Assembly (NCBI RefSeq): GCF_016925535.1
Contig: NZ_CP070496.1
Span: 1,240,001 to 1,304,000, forward strand
DNA length: 64,000 nt
Direction of reading: 5' to 3'
From: Natronoglycomyces albus
GTDB taxonomy: Bacteria; Actinomycetota; Actinomycetes; Mycobacteriales; Micromonosporaceae
Of this stretch, positions 63,970-64,000 are shown piece after piece. How positions within the stretch are numbered: the stretch's first letter is position 1; the number at the start of each line of letters is the position of its first letter. The translations under genes were made by a program, and so were the position numbers. The notes under the pieces are model-generated. The model searched no databases, was not told where the DNA came from, and saw nothing but the letters and a program-made list of their open reading frames with translations.

Positions 63970-64000
63970 CGTGACGTGTATTCGGTTGTGTATGTCAGTT

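Overview
The window looks like chromosome of a high-GC Gram-positive actinomycete. It has AfsR/SARP- and NB-ARC-type regulators, a pyrophosphate-type phosphofructokinase signature, class II DAHP synthase, PepA, Lpd and SucB in the usual actinobacterial order, and an HflX / LexA / NrdR / NrdJ neighbourhood. The GC content is moderate for the phylum, with some AT-richer intergenic stretches. A Glycomycetaceae-like host is a guess only. No rRNA, tRNA, phage, IS element or CRISPR array was found.

Layout. 1-9.9 kb is an accessory-looking block: the 5' end of a GbsR/MarR-type regulator divergent from a DrrAB-like efflux transporter, a frameshifted NB-ARC/LuxR regulator, a CPBP protease with a DUF3995-like membrane protein, the C-terminal remnant of a tricorn-type S41 protease, a 965-aa AfsR-like regulator and an ADP-ribosylglycohydrolase. 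10-20 kb holds a lipase-like hydrolase, a PlsC acyltransferase, an array of 30-bp hairpin repeats, a Crp regulator, RNase AS, PPi-type PFK, a FolD + FchA folate pair and class II DAHP synthase. 20-29.5 kb holds an OafA-type acyltransferase and a three-gene ABC system with a structured leader, convergent with a four-gene operon encoding two membrane proteins, a histidine kinase and a response regulator.

29.6-36.6 kb is the most distinctive part: one tightly coupled minus-strand operon RibD_C-like reductase / HerA / SbcD (Mre11) / SbcC (Rad50) / NurA, an archaeal-style DNA-end-resection set. 37-50 kb is mainly metabolic (HSDL2-like SDR, SucB, Lpd, PepA, GcvT). It also has two TetR regulators with visible operators, a dead quinone-reductase fragment, a degenerate CobT-like protein and an SRPBCC protein. 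50-64 kb holds DapF, ACT-domain malic enzyme, HflX, a membrane protein with a cytoplasmic [V/T]YG-repeat tail, LexA, NrdR and NrdJ (with two NrdR boxes), a Tat-exported M15/extensin-like protein and a GNAT acetyltransferase.

Many genes end in long, GC-rich, nearly perfect hairpins without a U tract. Operon coupling by 1-8 bp stop/start overlaps is common: FchA-FolD, SbcD-SbcC-NurA, the response regulator/kinase pair, and the ABC genes at 23.8-26.5 kb.
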